The notes beneath the pieces are model-generated. The model made no database searches. It saw only the letters and a program-made list of their open reading frames with translations, and was not told the origin of the DNA. Source: Streptomyces albogriseolus (lineage in GTDB: Bacteria > Actinomycetota > Actinomycetes > Streptomycetales > Streptomycetaceae). Taken from it: a stretch of 64,000 nucleotides of DNA. The position numbers were made by a program, and so were the translations under genes. The stretch spans positions 1-64,000 of the forward strand of contig BMVA01000001.1 in the NCBI GenBank assembly GCA_014650475.1. The letters are read 5' to 3'. How positions within the stretch are numbered: position 1 is the stretch's first letter; each line of letters opens with the position of its first letter. Positions 8,898 to 17,988 of this stretch are shown in pieces.

Positions 8898-9908
8898 ATG
8901 ACACTCCTTGTCCTCCCCTGTCTGCTGTTGCTCTGGTGCTGGCTCAAGTACGGCCTGCTGCCGTTGCGGTGGCAGAACCCCTACCTCGCCGGCCCCGATG
9001 CCCCGTTGCAACGCGCATGCAGGGCTGCCGCCCGGGGCCGCTGGGAGCCCGCGGCCCGGCTCTTCGAGGACGCCGGCCAGGACTGGGAGCGCCGCTCCCT
9101 GTACGCCCAGCGGTTGGGGGACGTCGCCGCCAGAGGGAGCGACCGTTGGCTGAAGGCATGGGAGGAGGCCCGGCCCGAAGACCCGGACGCCGCGCTCGTG
9201 GTGGCGCGCGCCAGAGTTTCGTACGCGTGGGAGCTGCGAGGCGGTGCGCGTGCGCACAGTACGTCGCAGAGCCAGTTCGAGGGATTCCATCGGGAGTTGC
9301 TGGCGTCGCAGGACGACATCGGACGGGCTTTGGCCCTGTGTCCCGGCGATCCCACACCGCTCGTGGCGGAGCTCTGGAGGGCGCGCGGACTGGGTTACTC
9401 CCACCAGGAGATGGACGCGCTGTGGTGGCAGATCACGGCCCTGGCACCGCATGACTTCGAAGCGCACACCAGTGCCCTGCAATACTGGACCGCGAAGTGG
9501 CGAGGCTCGCATCAGCTCGCGCGGGAATTCGCCGAGCGGTCGGCTGCGGGTCCGCCGCCGGGGAGCCTGCTGGCCGTGTTGCCGGTGATCGCCTGGTATG
9601 AGAGTCACATGGACGAGCTGGGTCGTGTCGAATTTTGCGGCTCTGAGGTGCGTGTACTGGTTGACGCGGCACTCGCCGACGCGGCACTCGCTGACCCGGA
9701 TCACCCGAGGCTTGCGGAAGTACGGCACCTATTGGGGTACTTCCTGTACCGGCGGGGCCGGTACAGGTCGGCCAGGAAGCAGTTCCGCCATGTCGACGGC
9801 TTCACGGAGGCACTCCCGTGGCGGTATTCACCCGTGCCGCTGCTGCACTACCGAGCAGTCCGTACGAAGACGGGCCGCAGGGCACTCACGGAACGCCGGA
9901 TGGGCTGA
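8898..9908 (+). CDS. TPR-like hypothetical protein with N-terminal membrane anchor
   Basis: The ATG at 8898 is preceded by TGGAGGGA. The 336-residue product begins with the hydrophobic anchor MTLLVLPCLLLLWCWLKYGL and continues as a helical-repeat protein. Recognisable stretches are ALCPGDPTPLVAELWRARGL, EAHTSALQYWTAKWRGSHQL and HPRLAEVRHLLGYFLYRRGR. The arrangement (tally by residue blocks, aromatic pairs, closing FRHVDGFTEALPWRY) is that of a Streptomyces tetratricopeptide-like family of unknown role. The longer open frame from 8664 is out of character and not used. A 15-bp tandem duplication lies within the gene. Confidence 0.78.
   Translation: MTLLVLPCLLLLWCWLKYGLLPLRWQNPYLAGPDAPLQRACRAAARGRWEPAARLFEDAGQDWERRSLYAQRLGDVAARGSDRWLKAWEEARPEDPDAALVVARARVSYAWELRGGARAHSTSQSQFEGFHRELLASQDDIGRALALCPGDPTPLVAELWRARGLGYSHQEMDALWWQITALAPHDFEAHTSALQYWTAKWRGSHQLAREFAERSAAGPPPGSLLAVLPVIAWYESHMDELGRVEFCGSEVRVLVDAALADAALADPDHPRLAEVRHLLGYFLYRRGRYRSARKQFRHVDGFTEALPWRYSPVPLLHYRAVRTKTGRRALTERRMG
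9663..9692 (+). repeat. In-frame 15-bp tandem duplication
   Basis: GACGCGGCACTCGCC is followed directly by GACGCGGCACTCGCT. It encodes a repeated DAALA unit in the TPR-like protein and keeps the frame. It looks like a recent slippage duplication. Confidence 0.7.
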
Positions 9909-10086
9909 ACGGGTATCCGTCACCCGGCCACCGGCACGCGGAGGCTGGCTGAGTCGATTCGCAGGGATCACCGTGCGGGCCAATCGACGTAGCGAGCTTC
10001 TCCGGTCGTCCGGCCTCGAACGCAGCCGCCGCACGTCCCGCACGCATCCGAGGGCTGCTGTCAGTGCCACCAGCGATGATGCTGGT

Positions 10087-10272
10087 ATGACGATCACCAT
10101 GCGCGGCTACGGCTTCACCTGGACTGACCCCGACGGGACCCCGCGCGCCTCCGCCGTCGCCTACGACGCAGTCTCCGCCGGCCGGCGGCGGTAGGAACCG
10201 GAGAGGGCCGGGGCCACCGGCATCGAGAGAGCCGAAGTGAAGCCCGACGAGCTGCCGACCCCGCCTCGCTGA
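10087..10272 (+). pseudogene. 61-codon small protein with internal amber codon
   Basis: The ATG at 10087 opens MTITMRGYGFTWTDPDGTPR, then SAVAYDAVSAGRRR, and meets TAG at 10192-10194. The same frame then stays coding to TGA at 10270-10272, reading EPERAGATGIERAEVKPDEL and PTPPR. The C-terminal part looks like the natural end of this small Streptomyces protein, in which the amber position would be CAG. A single C-to-T change explains it. Either the gene is broken or the codon is read through; loss is more likely. Confidence 0.6.
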
Positions 10273-10407
10273 CCCCTCGGGGCAGCCGCGGCCGGGGCGG
10301 GTCGTGCTCAGCGCGGCCGGGCGGGATGTGCGCGCAGCGTTTTGCGGGCGGCGCGGTGGTCGTGGGCCGCGAGCGTCGGCGCGGCCACCGCGCCCAGCAC
10401 GTCTGCG

Positions 10408-10878
10408 TCATACGTCGTCGCCTGGGATGCTCAGCTGCATCCGGGTCCGGTGGAAGTGCTCCCAGTCCATGACCAGGCGGAAGCGCTGGTGCGCCTCCAG
10501 ACGTTCCACGACGTCCGGCTCCTGACCACGATAGACCCGTGCGTCACCGGACTGGGCGAGTTCCGCAAGGGCGAGGCGGACATCGTCGGCGTCCTGGCCG
10601 GTGGCGGCCGCCAGGCGGTCGAGGGAGATGAGGACCTCCTGCGGTTCACCCAGACCGTCGGACAGGTGGTCGATGAGAATGTCGACGAGGGGGCCGGTGC
10701 GCATCGTCCAGCGGATCCGGTCGAGTTGTTGGGTGAGGTCGGTGTCCAGCGGCAGCAGGTCACCGGGCAGCGGCAGCACGGCGGGCATCGACCTCAGGGT
10801 GCGATGTGCCGTCTTCATGGCAGTGATCCAACTGGTGATGTACCTACCCATGACAGCCGCGAGATCACGAAGTACCAC
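10408..10878 (-). CDS. DUF6042 family protein
   Basis: The 156-residue frame ends in LEAHQRFRLVMDWEHFHRTR and contains GPLVDILIDHLSDGLGEPQE and ATGQDADDVRLALAELAQSG, which match actinobacterial DUF6042 proteins. Function unknown. The middle resembles a winged-helix-like fold (helix, turn, helix around DADDVRLALAEL). The N-terminus is uncertain: Met21 (10818) may be the true start, since the first 20 residues look unlike the family. No strong ribosome site is visible for either. Confidence 0.65.
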   Translation of the reverse strand: MVLRDLAAVMGRYITSWITAMKTAHRTLRSMPAVLPLPGDLLPLDTDLTQQLDRIRWTMRTGPLVDILIDHLSDGLGEPQEVLISLDRLAAATGQDADDVRLALAELAQSGDARVYRGQEPDVVERLEAHQRFRLVMDWEHFHRTRMQLSIPGDDV

Positions 10879-11036
10879 CGCTGTGTCAGTGGCAAGCTCC
10901 AGTCACGAACCGATGAGCAGCAGGAACACCCCTTCCTCGCTCAACCGTGACTGACACAACCTCACCGACGCAAAGCCGCCACATCGCAACCGGACTTCAG
11001 CTCATCGACTCGCTTCCTGCGGCCGGAGGCCTGGGC

Positions 11037-11474
11037 TCAGGCGGTGAGATCGGGGAGGCCGTACTCGTACTTGCGGGGGCGGAGGTCTTCCTCGGCCGGC
11101 TCCCAGTCGGGGTAGTGCGAGACCGTGCCGCCGCCGGGGGTGTAGGGGTCGGTGGAGGTGTCGACCTTGATGTCGCTGACAACGTAGAGGTCGACAGTGT
11201 TGCCCTTGTCCCGGGCGTGCAGGACCTCGTTGATGGTGAGTTCGACGCTGGTGGCGGCGCCGGTGGTGCCCTTGACCTCGACGTGGCGTTCCTCGGTGCC
11301 GCGGAGGCAGCGCAGGTCGTAGGGCTTGCCGAGCTTCTCGACCGTCCAGCCCTGCCCTTCATAGTGGGCGGTGGCCAGTTGTTCGGCGTGCTCCTCGATG
11401 GCCTTGCGCTTCTTGGGGTTGGAAATGTAGCCGGCGCCCGGCGTCGGCCCTGCGGTCCCTGCCACCAGCCCCAC
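11037..11474 (-). CDS. DUF3883 (PD-(D/E)XK-like) protein
   Basis: The GTG at 11474 is preceded by GGAGAC at good spacing. The 145-residue protein carries a compact nuclease-like core: NPKKRKAIEEHAEQLATAHY, then KPYDLRCLRG with the Asp, then HVEVKGTTGA with the E-x-K signature. DUF3883 normally sits at the C-terminus of helicase/McrB-type restriction or defence proteins; here it stands alone with its own ribosome site. It could be a small stand-alone nuclease or a retained C-terminal domain. The closing residues RKYEYGLPDLTA are intact. No partner gene is adjacent. Confidence 0.72.
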   Translation of the reverse strand: MGLVAGTAGPTPGAGYISNPKKRKAIEEHAEQLATAHYEGQGWTVEKLGKPYDLRCLRGTEERHVEVKGTTGAATSVELTINEVLHARDKGNTVDLYVVSDIKVDTSTDPYTPGGGTVSHYPDWEPAEEDLRPRKYEYGLPDLTA

Positions 11475-11866
11475 CGTCCCGTCTCCTGCGGATTGTGACC
11501 TCTCGGTAACTCGCCTCGGCTGCGTGACCTCGGCTTACCCGGCGTAACATTCGGCAAGTTGATCACGCTCTCAAGGTGAGCCGGTTATCACCGGTGTTAC
11601 GTCGCAGCGCCCACACGTCCGTTGTGGGCTGCACGGCACCGGGCGCACGCTCCCTGCCGGGGAGTGGGCCCGCCTGTGTGACCACGCACCGGGAACTGGC
11701 CTGCCTAGTTCCGGCAGGAAGGAATTCGCCGAGAATCGCCCCTCCGTCATGGTTTGCGCCTCGTCCTGTTCGTCGATCGCTGACCGCCGCTGCCGTTCAC
11801 AGAAAAGCCACGCCTTCCTTGATAGCTACGAAAGTCCGGTCCGCGCCGCCCCGGCATGCCCGCACC

Positions 11867-13075
11867 GTGTCCCACGGCCGGGTACGGGGTGTGTATCTCC
11901 CTCGGCTCGCGGACGCGGCCGCGTCCTCCATGGCCACCTACGGCATCCCCTTGCTGGTGCTGGGGACGACGAACTCCTCGTCGCTGACCGGGATCGCCTT
12001 CATGCTGGCGTGGGCGTCCCGGCTGTGCACGTTCAGCCTGGCCGGCATGGCCGTCGACCGGTTCGGGCCCGCACGGATTTTCCGGCTGGCTGCCACGGCC
12101 CGGGCGCTGGTGGCGGGGCTCGCGGCGCCCACACTGGGCATGACCGACCTCAAGACGGCCTCGAGCCTGGTACTGCTCCTGGCGGCGTGTGCGGGGTGCC
12201 TGACCCAGTTCAGCTTCATCGCGGCCGAGAGCATGGGCGCGGTGGCCAGCCGGGAGGCCGGCGGCGTGGCACACCGCGTCCAGTCGGTCCTGCTGGGCAT
12301 CGACCAGACAGCCGCTCTGGCCGGCCCCGCAGCGGGCGGCCTCCTGCTGCAGCAGGCCGGCTCCAGCGGCATGCTCGCGGTGATCAGCGGCTTGTCGATA
12401 CTCACGGCCGTCATCGCCCCGGGCACACGTCACGCGCCCTCGGCACCACAAGCAACCGGGCCCGGAACACGGAGGTGGCGGACCGGCTGGACCACCCTGC
12501 GCGCGCTGCCGAGGCTCGCGTGGCTGGTGGCCGGGCTGGCACTGTCCAACCTGGCCCTCGGTCTCCTGGAAGCGGCGACCCCCGTGATCGTGGTGAAGCA
12601 ACTCGGCCAGTCCAGCGCCTCGGTCGGTCTGGTGTGGTCCTGCGCGGCAGCCGCTTCACTGCTCGCGGTGAGCACCTGCCGCTTCACGATCGACCGGTGG
12701 GGACTGACGAGGGTGGGCCGCTGTGCTGCTCTGGTGACCATCGTGCCGTGCTTCCTCGTCGCGCACGCCGGCTCCTACCCCGCCTACCTGATCCTGGCCG
12801 CCGTCTTCATGGCCGGCGACAGCGTCCTGGCCGTCGTACTGCGCACTCTTCGATCCGACCTCATCCCTGCCGCAGTCTTCGGCAGCACCCTGTCCGTGAC
12901 CGTGCTGATCCTGCTCCTGCCCTACCCCCTCGCTGGCATCCTCATGGCACTCGTCGACCCGGCAGACATAGACACCCTGATCACCGTCTGCGCCATCCTG
13001 CAATGCATCGGCCTCGCCTGCGCCTTCACCCGCAGCACCCGCCCCCGGCCGCGCCACGGCAAGCACCGCAAATGA
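11867..13075 (+). CDS. MFS transporter
   Basis: About 402 residues from the chosen GTG, with 11-12 hydrophobic spans. It resembles drug-efflux MFS members: after the first helix LADAAASSMATYGIPLLVLG comes the loop AGMAVDRFGPARIFRLAATA (the DRxG-type motif A), and the second half repeats this as CRFTIDRWGLTRVGRCAALV. The basic C-terminus SRPRPRHGKHRK-like tail is cytoplasmic. The start is uncertain: the frame is open to 11576 but the region before 11867 is not membrane-like and has poor codon bias. Substrate unknown. It stands alone; no regulator is adjacent. Confidence 0.75.
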   Translation: MSHGRVRGVYLPRLADAAASSMATYGIPLLVLGTTNSSSLTGIAFMLAWASRLCTFSLAGMAVDRFGPARIFRLAATARALVAGLAAPTLGMTDLKTASSLVLLLAACAGCLTQFSFIAAESMGAVASREAGGVAHRVQSVLLGIDQTAALAGPAAGGLLLQQAGSSGMLAVISGLSILTAVIAPGTRHAPSAPQATGPGTRRWRTGWTTLRALPRLAWLVAGLALSNLALGLLEAATPVIVVKQLGQSSASVGLVWSCAAAASLLAVSTCRFTIDRWGLTRVGRCAALVTIVPCFLVAHAGSYPAYLILAAVFMAGDSVLAVVLRTLRSDLIPAAVFGSTLSVTVLILLLPYPLAGILMALVDPADIDTLITVCAILQCIGLACAFTRSTRPRPRHGKHRK

Positions 13076-13494
13076 GGTCGACCCGCACACACGGCACTGC
13101 GTCCGTCCGGCATCCGGTCAACGCGGCCCGGCGTCGGGGGCTTCGCGGAATGAACCCGGCAAGCATGCCCGCCCGGACTGCCTGGAGAGCAGCCTCCGCC
13201 CCACCCGGACCATCAGAAAGAACGTCAGGCAGCACGGCGGAACACGGCGGCGGGTCCGACGACACCACGCCCTGACTCGCCGCGGACCCTCTCGACGGCA
13301 GCCTCCGCCACCAGCCGCGCCCGGCGGGCGGGCGGTGCCGAGGCTGATCAGCCGTGCGACCTGACGGACGTCGACCAGGTCCTCCCCTCGAAGGCGAAGG
13401 CCGCCGGGCAGCGAACGCCGTCAAGCGGTGCATGCCCGGCCGCCGAACAAGTCGTCGTGCTAGCCGACGACAGGCAGCCTCACAGACTGCGCAC
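13076..13494. other. Gap between MFS and YceI genes, no gene seen
   Basis: About 420 bases between two converging genes. Open frames on both strands are short, Arg/Pro-rich and without ribosome sites. I see no clear hairpin terminator or RNA. It may contain degraded coding DNA. Confidence 0.4.
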
Positions 13495-14127
13495 CTACGA
13501 CGTCGACCGGACCGCGGAGATGTCGAACTGGAGTCGAACCTTCTCGCTCACCATGGTGCCGCCCGCCTTGAGGCGCTGGTTGTAGACCAGGCCCCACTCG
13601 GTCCGGTCGATCGTGGTGGTGCCGTCGAAGCCGGCCCGCTCGTAACCGAACGGATCCATGACCGAGCCGAGGTAGTCGAGTTGCAGGTCTACAGGCCGGG
13701 TGACGCCGCGGATGGTCAGGTCCCCTGTCATGCAGAAGGTTTCCCCGCCCTTGTGGACGGTGGAGGTGCTGCGGAACAGCATCTCCGGATAGCGGCGCAC
13801 GTCGAAGAAGTCGCGGCCGACAAGGTGCGCGTCCCGTTGTTCCACGCCCGTGTCGACGCTGGCGACCCGGATGACGAGTTCGGCCCGCGACTCGGAGGGC
13901 CTCGCCCCGTCGAAGTAGAGCGTGCTGTCGTAGTCGGTGAAAGCGCCCCGAACGGTCGTCACCATGGCATGCCGCACGGAGAATCCGATACGGCTGTGCG
14001 GGCGATCGATGGTCCATCGCCCGGTCAGTGCTCGCAGCGCGGGGTCGAGCGCGGCCTCCGCGACGGCGGTGCCGACGGCCGGGGTCGGCTCGATGACGGC
14101 GGACTGGCGACGGCTGAAGATATTCAT
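13495..14127 (-). CDS. YceI-family lipocalin-like protein
   Basis: This is a 210-residue YceI protein, a lipocalin-like fold that binds polyisoprenoid or other amphipathic lipids. Marks: WTIDRPHSRIGFSVRHAMVT, SVDTGVEQRDAHLVGRDFFD, CMTGDLTIRGVTRPVDLQLD and FDGTTTIDRTEWGLVYNQ. No secretion signal is visible, so it is probably cytoplasmic, as for many actinobacterial YceI proteins. The ATG at 14127 follows an AAAGGGC site. A second YceI gene lies immediately upstream on the same strand, so the pair probably formed an operon by duplication. Confidence 0.88.
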   Translation of the reverse strand: MNIFSRRQSAVIEPTPAVGTAVAEAALDPALRALTGRWTIDRPHSRIGFSVRHAMVTTVRGAFTDYDSTLYFDGARPSESRAELVIRVASVDTGVEQRDAHLVGRDFFDVRRYPEMLFRSTSTVHKGGETFCMTGDLTIRGVTRPVDLQLDYLGSVMDPFGYERAGFDGTTTIDRTEWGLVYNQRLKAGGTMVSEKVRLQFDISAVRSTS

Positions 14128-14290
14128 GCTCTTGAGCCCTTTCTCATCTGATCGCTCGGTGCTGAGGTCGGCTGTGCAGCCGCACGGGTTCGACTTGATG
14201 CGGGGGTGCTCTGCCGGATCGGCCCTCTCGGACGACCGGGAGGCTCAGGAGCCCGGACCACGGCGCCCACGTCAGGCGTCTCCGTGTGGT

Positions 14291-15203
14291 CTACTCCGGG
14301 GGCGTGGGTGTGTCGTGGGTGCGGTACATCGCCTGTATGTCCAGCTCCAGTTGGACGGTGGGGCCGACGACGGCGATGCCGCGGGCCGCATGGAGCGCCA
14401 GTTGAGGTGAAGTCCTCCCGGTGCAGTTCCGCCTTGGCGAGTGCCGCGCAGCGCAGTTCCTGGTCGTACCCACCGTTCACCGTCCCGAGGTAGGTGGTGT
14501 CGAGGCCGACGGATCGGCTGGTGCCGTGCATGGTGAGCGTGCCGTGCAGGGTCCACTTGGAGCCGCCGCGGTGGGCGAACCGGGTGCTGGTGAAGTCGAT
14601 GTACGGGTAGCGTTCGACGTCCAGGAAGTCGGCGGAACGCAGGTGGTTGTCGCGGGTGTTGTTGCCCGTGGTGATGCTGGAGGCGTCGATGCGCACCGAG
14701 ACATGGGAGTCGTCCATGTTCGGTGCGACGCGGATACCGCCATGGAAGCGGGTGAACCGTCCGTGGACATGGGCCATGCCCACGTGCTTGGCGATGAACC
14801 GGATCGCGGTGTGCGGAGGGTCGAACAGCCAGGTGCCGGCTGTCGGAAGTTCCAGCCGGCGGGCGGGCTGGAGTGTGATACGCGCCGGCGGCAGAGCCAC
14901 CCCGGCGGCGATGTCGAGGTTCTCGCGGGAGGGCGACAGGCCCTCGGCCATGGTCATCACGCTGTAGGAGCCAGGCGGCAGCGTTGCTATGAAGTAACCG
15001 TGGGGGTCCGTGGTGCCACGGGTCACCACCCGATGGCTGTCCAGCGCGGTCACGGTGACCTCGGCTCCGCCCATGGGATGCCCGAAGGGATCGACGACCT
15101 CGAAGCCGAACGCGCCGGCGGCGGGCGGCAAGGGGACCGAGATGCTCGGTCCGGCACCAAAGGCGCTGCGGCAACGCCGACGCCGCAGCAGGCCGAGGCC
15201 CAT
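14291..15203 (-). pseudogene. Carboxypeptidase-regulatory-like plus YceI protein, C-terminus frameshifted
   Basis: The ATG at 15203 has AAAGGTGA upstream. Residues 25-105 form a carboxypeptidase-regulatory-like beta domain (AFGFEVVDPFGHPMGGAEVT, TDPHGYFIATLPPGSYSVMT), followed by a YceI domain (TWLFDPPHTAIRFIAKHVGM, DNHLRSADFLDVERYPYIDF). At REDFT the frame is lost. The natural end GIAVVGPTVQLELDIQAMYR, closing at 14291, is in another phase and needs two restored bases, one near 14405 and one near 14390. Without them translation runs on to 14124 with an Arg/Pro-rich tail overlapping the next gene's start. Mostly intact but probably damaged in the last beta strands. Confidence 0.75.
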
Positions 15204-15800
15204 GGAGTTCACCTTTCATGTGCGACACCATCGCGCGGCCCGCTCAACAAGTTGCGTTCGCGTTCGCCAAGGATCCCCGACGGCAGGTGAACGAACACAG
15301 GGGCGCGAGTTCGTGGACGATCATAAAGTCGCCCACGAGCGGGTGACTCGCCCGGATGTCGGCGCTGTTCAGCCCCTCGCCGGTCGATGTGGGGTCACAA
15401 ATCAGCACATCGACGGGCCATATCACCCCGCCCCGGCCTCGCCGCTTTGCAGGAATGCTGTGGTGAAGGGCACAGCAGGTGACCGCCATTTCCACAAGGG
15501 GGCTGCTCTTTCCTCACGCACCCCACACAGCAGGGCGGGCAGCGGATTCCGACCAGGGGACCGCAAGCGCCGACAAACCAGGCTCGCTCTGCTCCTGCCC
15601 GGCATGTGAGGCGTCACGCAGCCGAACACGACCGTCAGCGGCTTGCGGCGCGGCCGTACGCCCGACGCCGATGCCGGCGTCGCGCACGGGCAGCAGCATC
15701 CAGGCCACAGCGCGCTCAGTGGCCTGGCCTCCGGGTGGTGACGTCCCGAAGACGATCACCGCTTCCGCCCGACTTGGTCGACCAGGCTGTTCGCGGGTGA
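15204..15800. other. Gap of about 600 bases, no gene seen
   Basis: It lies between the start of the YceI fusion gene and the HNH nuclease frame. Short open frames exist on both strands, but none has family resemblance or a ribosome site. It may hold divergent promoters and relic DNA. Confidence 0.35.
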
Positions 15801-16532
15801 AGGCCGCAGCGGCCGACTGTTGCGCTCAGCTGCGGCGGGCGCGTTCTCTGCAAGCCCTGCTTCGTCGGCCGTGATCCGCTGAGCACCGAACCGGAGCCCG
15901 ATGCCAAGGCCTCCGCGTCGCCCGCTCCCGCTTCCTCCGCACCGGGTGCCGGCGGCGGGAGTTCTGAGGAGGCGGAGTCTCTGCCTGGCCTGCCGGGCGC
16001 TGATGAGGCCCGCCAGGCGTTAGACGCGCTGGTGGTCGTGGAGCAGGGGTCGATGGCCGGCTACAGCCGGGACACGTTCCCGCACTGGTCCTCCCACGGC
16101 GACAAGTGCGACGCGCTGGAGACGGTGCTCCAGCTCGACGGCAGCGGCGTGGAGCGCGACGACCAGTGCCGTGCGACCTCGGGCAGCTGGGTCAGCGTCT
16201 ACGACGGCAAGACCTTCACCGACGCCTCCGACCTGGACATCGACCACATGGTGCCGCTGGCCAACGCCTGGCGCTCCGGCGCGAGGTACTGGGATCAGGA
16301 CAAGCGCAAGGCGTTCGCCAACGACCTCACCCACCCACAGTTGCTGGCCGTGTCCGCGGCCACCGCCCGCGGTAAGGGCGACCAAGGCCCCGAGGAGTGG
16401 CAGCCGCCGCTGGAGTCCTACTGGTGCGTCTATGGGCGGGCCTGGACGTCGGTGAAGTCTCCCTACGGTCTGAGCGTCACTGAGGACGAGAAGAGCACGC
16501 TGGTCAAGATGCTGGACACCTGCAACGCATGA
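15801..16532 (+). pseudogene. HNH endonuclease family protein (DUF1524), start lost
   Basis: The nuclease domain is complete: SMAGYSRDTFPHWSSHGDKC, SGSWVSVYDGKTFTDASDLD followed by IDHMVPLANAWRSGA (the D-H-xx-P metal-binding HNH core), NDLTHPQLLAVSAATARGKG, and the usual end KSTLVKMLDTCNA. Such proteins are secreted nucleases. Upstream, the frame carries a Ser/Ala/Pro linker and LPGADEARQALDALVV, which belong to the family, but it has no ATG or GTG between the in-frame stop near 15798 and 16027. A signal-peptide-like stretch (SGRLLRSAAAGAF) lies just upstream in another frame, so an indel near 15880 probably separates signal and nuclease. Confidence 0.72.
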
Positions 16533-16824
16533 AGACCGACAACAGCGCGAGCGGACCGGTCGAGCGGCTCGTGGACCGGGTGAAGGCCGACAGGGGCGGG
16601 GCTATGACCGACGAGGTCGGCGTCATCACCGGGGACCTCGCCGTCGCCACCACCCTCCAGCCCGACGGCTGGCTGCCGTCGCCGTCCAGTACACCGATGC
16701 CGACGAGTGGTACACCCTCACCGGCAGCCCCACCCCACTCCCCCACCCTGACGGCCTGCGACAACTCCATGACACCGCCCGCGCCGCCGTCAAGGCCGGA
16801 GGCGGCGCCGAAGTACCCACCTGA
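16529..16824 (+). pseudogene. Small hypothetical protein, frameshifted
   Basis: The ATG at 16529 overlaps the HNH stop codon (TGA/ATG). It encodes TDNSASGPVERLVDRVKADR and then DEVGVITGDLAVATTLQPDG. After WLP the sense continues in another phase as VAVQYTDADEWYTLTGSP and ends at 16824. One G is missing near 16675 (CCGG expected, CCG present). Restored length would be 98 residues. Unknown function, probably translated together with the HNH gene. Confidence 0.5.
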
Positions 16825-16869
16825 CCAAACAACCAGGCGGGATCCCAGGCACCTGCCCCACAAACGACG

Positions 16870-17027
16870 CCTCCTTCGGCGGTCGTCCAGACGTAAAGGA
16901 GCGCCACGCGGTGGAGTGCGGCATCCACTGCCTCAAGCGCCACCGCGCGGTGGCCACGAGATACGACAAGCTCGCCGTCCGCTACGAGGGGACCGTGCTG
17001 ATCCCAGCCCTCAACGAAGGGCTCTGA
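16870..17027 (+). pseudogene. IS5-family transposase, C-terminal remnant
   Basis: The frame [20 protein letters not shown] and [19 protein letters not shown] resembles the catalytic-Glu end of IS112-like IS5 transposases (normally [23 protein letters not shown]). Only about 50 codons remain; the Glu is kept but a nearby Arg is changed to Gly. Both ends merge into unrelated DNA. Confidence 0.6.
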
Positions 17028-17053
17028 CCGCCAGATGGCCTTACGGTCGTCGC

Positions 17054-17395
17054 TCACCAGTCCCGGGTGGCGATCAGCTCCTCTACATCCGCGTCCGTGA
17101 ACCCGTATGCCGATGCCACAAACCAGAAGTCCTCAGCGATCACCTCGCGCGCAACCGTCTCGATCTCACTCCCGGCTGCCTCGAACTCTGCTTCCAGACT
17201 GTTGAATTCCTCCGTTGCGGCCTGGCTGAGCGCATACAGAGCCTCCAGATCCGACGGCTGCTGAGCCTCAATCCGCTCGCACAGCCGCAACAGGATCGCC
17301 CTGCCCCGGTCGACGACATGATCGGGAAAGTACGAGTCCGCATACATCTGTCGCAGGAACATGTGCCCTGATACCTGCTGGTTCGTGACCGGCAT
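17054..17395 (-). CDS. DUF5713 family protein
   Basis: A 113-residue acidic protein from the ATG at 17395, with GGGGAAG upstream. It opens PVTNQQVSGHMFLRQMYADS and contains AATEEFNSLEAEFEAAGSEI and SAYGFTDADVEELIATRDW at the end, matching DUF5713. It is mostly helical, cytoplasmic, of unknown function. The open frame extends 20 codons upstream, but that part is not family-like. It sits alone between two IS5 remnants. Confidence 0.85.
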   Translation of the reverse strand: MPVTNQQVSGHMFLRQMYADSYFPDHVVDRGRAILLRLCERIEAQQPSDLEALYALSQAATEEFNSLEAEFEAAGSEIETVAREVIAEDFWFVASAYGFTDADVEELIATRDW

Positions 17396-17495
17396 GGCGC
17401 TTCCCCATCCCCGTATAAGAACTGACGCGCCGATCATGCACGACACCACTGACAACGACGCCGCCCACGTACGCCAGGCTGGTCGTCCGGCACTT

Positions 17496-17860
17496 TCACC
17501 TCCTGGTTACTGAGGTTGAACCAGCTTGCCGCGGCCGGTCGGGTTCGGTCCCGTCAGCGGCCCCCTTTTGCGGTCCGCAGACTGACCGAGTCGATCGCGC
17601 ACCGCGGCCAGTCAGCTTGCCCCGCGCGCCGAGTTTGTCGAGGATCATGTGGTGGAGCCGGGCCCAGACCCGTTCCTGGCTGCACTGGGCGAACCGGCGG
17701 TAGACCGTGGGCCGGCCTAACACCTGCGGCAGCTGCCGCCAGGTGCAGCCCGACGTCGCCATGAAGATGATCGCCGCCAGGGCTTCGCGGTCACCTGACC
17801 GGCGGCGGCCACCACCCTGCGGGCGTATCAACTCAGTCGGTGGCACCACCCCCCGGCTTC
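17496..17860 (-). pseudogene. IS5-family transposase, N-terminal half, frameshifted
   Basis: The minus strand reads PTELIRPQGGGRRRSGDREA, MATSGCTWRQLPQVLGRPTV and HHMILDKLGARGKL. It then changes phase through WPRCAIDSVSLRTAKGG (first catalytic Asp) and again to LTGPNPTGRGK. At least two indels are present and the C-terminal half is missing. Residual IS5 element. Confidence 0.75.
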
Positions 17861-17988
17861 TCACCGGCACAATCAGCAGGGGGTGCGGCGAGGAGGAGGG
17901 GCCGCCGGGTGGCAGGGGGCCAGCACCACCCCCGTCCGGGTAGCCAGCTGGATGGTTTGGGGTGCTGGTCCTCCGTAGCGTTCCGGCC

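Noticed and set aside
11749-13275. 508-codon open frame overlapping the MFS gene on the same strand
   Set aside because: Arg/Pro-rich out-of-frame translation; the other frame has proper membrane helices.
15514-15759. Minus-strand 81-codon frame
   Set aside because: No ribosome site or family; composition typical of non-coding frames.
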